This document shows positions 61,751 to 64,000 of a stretch of DNA of 64,000 nt, piece after piece (the stretch's first letter is position 1; each line of letters starts with the position of its first letter). The notes beneath the pieces are model-generated. The model was not told the DNA's origin, did no database searches, and saw nothing but the letters and a program-made list of their open reading frames with translations. The position numbers and the translations under genes are program-made. Where the stretch lies: contig CAYRMD010000010.1 in NCBI GenBank assembly GCA_964425225.1, positions 17,575-81,574 on the forward strand, read 5' to 3'. This DNA comes from BPJU01 sp964425225 (GTDB lineage Bacteria; Planctomycetota; Planctomycetia; Pirellulales; Pirellulaceae).

Positions 61751-63634
61751 TCACAACGTGCGCAGGAATGCGATAAGGTCAGCCAACTCCTGCTCGGTTA
61801 GTGCTTCTCCTGCCACGTTCTGCGGAGCGTGCGGCCCGCGTAACAGTTCTTCCAGCGAATGGGATCGTCCGTCATGCAGCAACCGAGGCCGTAAAAACAC
61901 TCGCCGTAACGAGGGAGTATTGAACGACGGATAGGCATCACGTTCCGAGCCAAGCCCCACGTCATGAAGCCGGCCGTCTGTGTAATAAGGCCCCGAATGG
62001 CAAGTAACACAGCCCGCCCGAGAGCCATGGAAAAGTTCGCGACCACGCTGGATCGCCTCGGGATTCTGCAGCCAGTCCGTATACGGATTCGGCGGCGCCG
62101 GCAACTGCTGGAGGTAAGCCAGCAGCGCCTCGACTTTGTCTTCTTCGGGCAGTGGCCCCTGCATTGTGGAGGTCAGTGATTTTACCAGGGCACTACGCAA
62201 ATCTTTTTGCCAGCCGTGCCACGTCCAAGGCCCCGTCTCATGAACATAATAAAGCGGTAGCACGGTCTTGAACGTGTTGATCGTGCCATCATTATGCGTG
62301 TCCATGGGTTCGGCATTCGTGCCACCTTCAAAGTGACACGTATGGCAACTATACCACTGGTCGAGGCTCAATCGGGCATCGTAAAAGAGCATTTCGCCGC
62401 GCCGCGCTAACGAGGGTTCCTTGGCACTGCCTAAGACAATTTCGGCCACGATGGATCGCTGTCGAATGTCTACCACTTGCACACTATTCCGCAAATAGTT
62501 AGCCACCCAAGCTCGGCGATTGTCCGGATTGATCCGCACGGCCATCGGACGCCCACCCAGGTCGATCCGAGCAAAACGATTGCTATCCGTACGTAAGGCG
62601 ACCGGTAAATGGTTCCCGGACGTGGTCTCACCAAGCGGCAGATCGGTAAGTCGCATCACCAGCAGTTCTTGCGTTCCACCTGCTGCAATCAGCATCCATT
62701 GTTCGTCACTGGTAATCGCCAATCCCGAAGGGTCGGCTACGGCACGGCCCGGTACGTCTAATGGCATGAGTTCTGGTGTGGTTTTTTTCGGTACCCTGAT
62801 GCGTCCCACCCGCGAGCCCAATACCCATCCTAAGCGTATATTCTGCGGAGTAATGGGCGTTCGCCGATAGACAACCCACGGCAGATAGACAAAATCACCG
62901 TTACGCGAAAATACCATGTGTCCGAAGTTCAAACCTTGTATCGCAGTCGAAAACAGCACTCGTTGCGTTTCAGTGTCGATGATAGCCACGCGGCGATCGG
63001 CACAGCATGCTACGGCCAACTGCCGACCGTCACTACTGAGTGCCACCGTCCGTGGCCAGCGTCCCACCGGGATCGTTGTCGTTACCATCCCACTGGACCA
63101 ATCCACCACCGCGATCTGGGCATCACCGAGTCGCGCTACATAGAGACGGCTACCGTCGGGCGAGAACACTAGTCCTTGTGGCAGCCAGCCGAGGCGCAAC
63201 GAACGCACGTGGTGCAGACGGGCGTTTTGTACCTGTAAGTGCTCGACTGTTCCCCCGTAGGAACAACTGACGGCGATCGCCTGACAATCCGGAGCTATAG
63301 CAAGAAACTCAGGTCGCACGGCTACCGGACACTCATCCACCACCACCCCGTGTTCTGTATCGATTAACGACACTGAATCCGATGTCCGATTCGCCGTTAC
63401 AGCCCAGCGGCCGTCCGGGGACAGAACTATATCGGCAGGTGACCGATCACGATCATTGCCATCCTGTGCTTTTAGTGCTCGCAGTCCGGTTTCACTTGCC
63501 GGAAATGCCAAACAAACCAGCAGTGGTACAGAAACAAATGTTGCACTGATCGGGTCGCGTAACAATCGCCTTACTACTCGACGCACGCCCAGGTCTCCAA
63601 AAGCTCTCGTCAAAAATTTTCTCCACGGAAACAT
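61751..63634 (-). CDS. YVTN beta-propeller fused to a di-heme cytochrome c domain
   Basis: An exported 627-residue protein. A signal anchor (ISATFVSVPLLVCLAFPAS) is followed by a seven-blade-type propeller with repeated SPDGRWAVTANRTSDSVSLIDTE-like units (about 60-400). The C-terminal third has two heme-binding motifs, C430-H-T-C433-H434 and C542-V-T-C545-H546, and motifs typical of MauG/cytochrome c peroxidase-like proteins (GEMLFYDARLSLDQWYSCHTCHFEGG, FNTPSLRRVFLRPRLLHDGRS). It may oxidise a substrate or carry electrons in the periplasm. Start ATG 63634 is chosen; GTG 63670 is an alternative. Confidence 0.88.
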   Translation of the reverse strand: MFPWRKFLTRAFGDLGVRRVVRRLLRDPISATFVSVPLLVCLAFPASETGLRALKAQDGNDRDRSPADIVLSPDGRWAVTANRTSDSVSLIDTEHGVVVDECPVAVRPEFLAIAPDCQAIAVSCSYGGTVEHLQVQNARLHHVRSLRLGWLPQGLVFSPDGSRLYVARLGDAQIAVVDWSSGMVTTTIPVGRWPRTVALSSDGRQLAVACCADRRVAIIDTETQRVLFSTAIQGLNFGHMVFSRNGDFVYLPWVVYRRTPITPQNIRLGWVLGSRVGRIRVPKKTTPELMPLDVPGRAVADPSGLAITSDEQWMLIAAGGTQELLVMRLTDLPLGETTSGNHLPVALRTDSNRFARIDLGGRPMAVRINPDNRRAWVANYLRNSVQVVDIRQRSIVAEIVLGSAKEPSLARRGEMLFYDARLSLDQWYSCHTCHFEGGTNAEPMDTHNDGTINTFKTVLPLYYVHETGPWTWHGWQKDLRSALVKSLTSTMQGPLPEEDKVEALLAYLQQLPAPPNPYTDWLQNPEAIQRGRELFHGSRAGCVTCHSGPYYTDGRLHDVGLGSERDAYPSFNTPSLRRVFLRPRLLHDGRSHSLEELLRGPHAPQNVAGEALTEQELADLIAFLRTL

Positions 63635-63670
63635 TATCTTGTACGAAGCATCAACTGCCGGCAACCACAC

Positions 63671-64000
63671 GTCAGTCGCTCGAAAGAGTAGCTACGAGAT
63701 GCACTATGAATGGCATGGACACGCACGCGAACGGCACGCGTATTCGACTCAATGAGCAACTTACCATTCGGTTAGCAGCATCGCTTGCGCCGAGTCGATG
63801 TTTGGCGCATCAAGACTTCCACCGTTCCCATGTCTCGTTGCCTAGCGAGCAGCAGCTGTTCTCCTCAGTCTGCCAGCTCGCAAAGCGAGAGCCCGACCTG
63901 GTCCCGTTTCGGCGTATCGCGCCGGGCGTCGACCGGACCGAAATAAGACTTAAGGAACGTCTGATCAACTGGCGGTAAACGAGCGTATTGGCTCGATGGA
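63671..64000. other. Right-edge region, no supported gene
   Basis: About 330 bases. A plus-strand frame (63706-63978, 90 codons) is open but has no Shine-Dalgarno, no family resemblance and an arginine-rich composition, so I do not call it. The promoter of the cytochrome gene should lie at 63640-63760. Confidence 0.45.

Noticed and set aside
63706..63978. 90-codon plus-strand frame at the right edge
   Set aside because: No Shine-Dalgarno or family resemblance; composition like a chance frame.

Overview
The window looks like a piece of a Planctomycetota chromosome. The strongest marker is EF-Tu (29562-30758): its switch-I segment reads ETKTVTI instead of the near-universal RGITI form, which I recall from planctomycete EF-Tu. 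A bacterial microcompartment shell protein, long NusG and L17 variants and a YVTN-propeller/cytochrome c fusion agree with this. An lpxA gene, a heptose-kinase-like PfkB protein and an outer-membrane beta-barrel point to an LPS-type outer membrane. Genus is not resolved.

Layout. 1-5.5 kb: a frameshifted RND efflux pump gene beside a divergent PadR regulator, a YyaL/DUF255 protein, and a minus-strand pair (membrane-anchored protein plus beta-barrel). 5.65-7.14 kb: first copy of a roughly 1.5-kb decayed element with TGTGTGCGTC termini. 7.6-10.4 kb: a small zinc-ribbon-like membrane protein, lpxA, folK. 10.9-16.2 kb: a 749-residue membrane protein, a receiver-only response regulator, an orphan tandem-BMC shell protein, a B3/B4-domain protein, and a convergent PfkB/RfaE-like kinase. 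16.3-19.0 kb: the alpha operon (rpmJ-rpsM-rpsK-rpoA-rplQ), detached from spc. 19.5-28.7 kb: MaoC hydratase, membrane protein, repeat-rich gap, CocE-type hydrolase, Ap4A phosphorylase, deoxyhypusine-synthase-like enzyme, tandem M16 protease.

28.8-59.6 kb: the translation and transcription core, all on the plus strand: tRNA-Thr, Tyr, Gly, Thr, tuf, tRNA-Trp, secE, nusG, rplK, rplA, rplJ, rplL, rpoB, rpoC, rpsL, rpsG, fusA, then the S10 and spc clusters from rpsJ to secY, adk and map. Two strong intrinsic terminators (after tRNA-Trp and after rpsG) and several plausible sigma70-like promoters divide it into transcription units. Several genes are absent from their usual places: rplX between rplN and rplE, rpmD between rpsE and rplO, infA before rpmJ, rpsD before rpoA, rpmG before secE.

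59.9-61.3 kb: a second copy of the 1.5-kb element, inverted relative to the first, so the two copies bracket about 52.7 kb holding all the ribosomal genes. Beyond it lie a small lipoprotein and a propeller/di-heme cytochrome. Partial copies of the same repeat family lie at 8.2-8.4 and 21.1-21.5 kb. The least ordinary items are the bracketing element family, the orphan BMC operon and the missing rplX. No CRISPR array, rRNA gene, intact transposase or prophage gene was seen.
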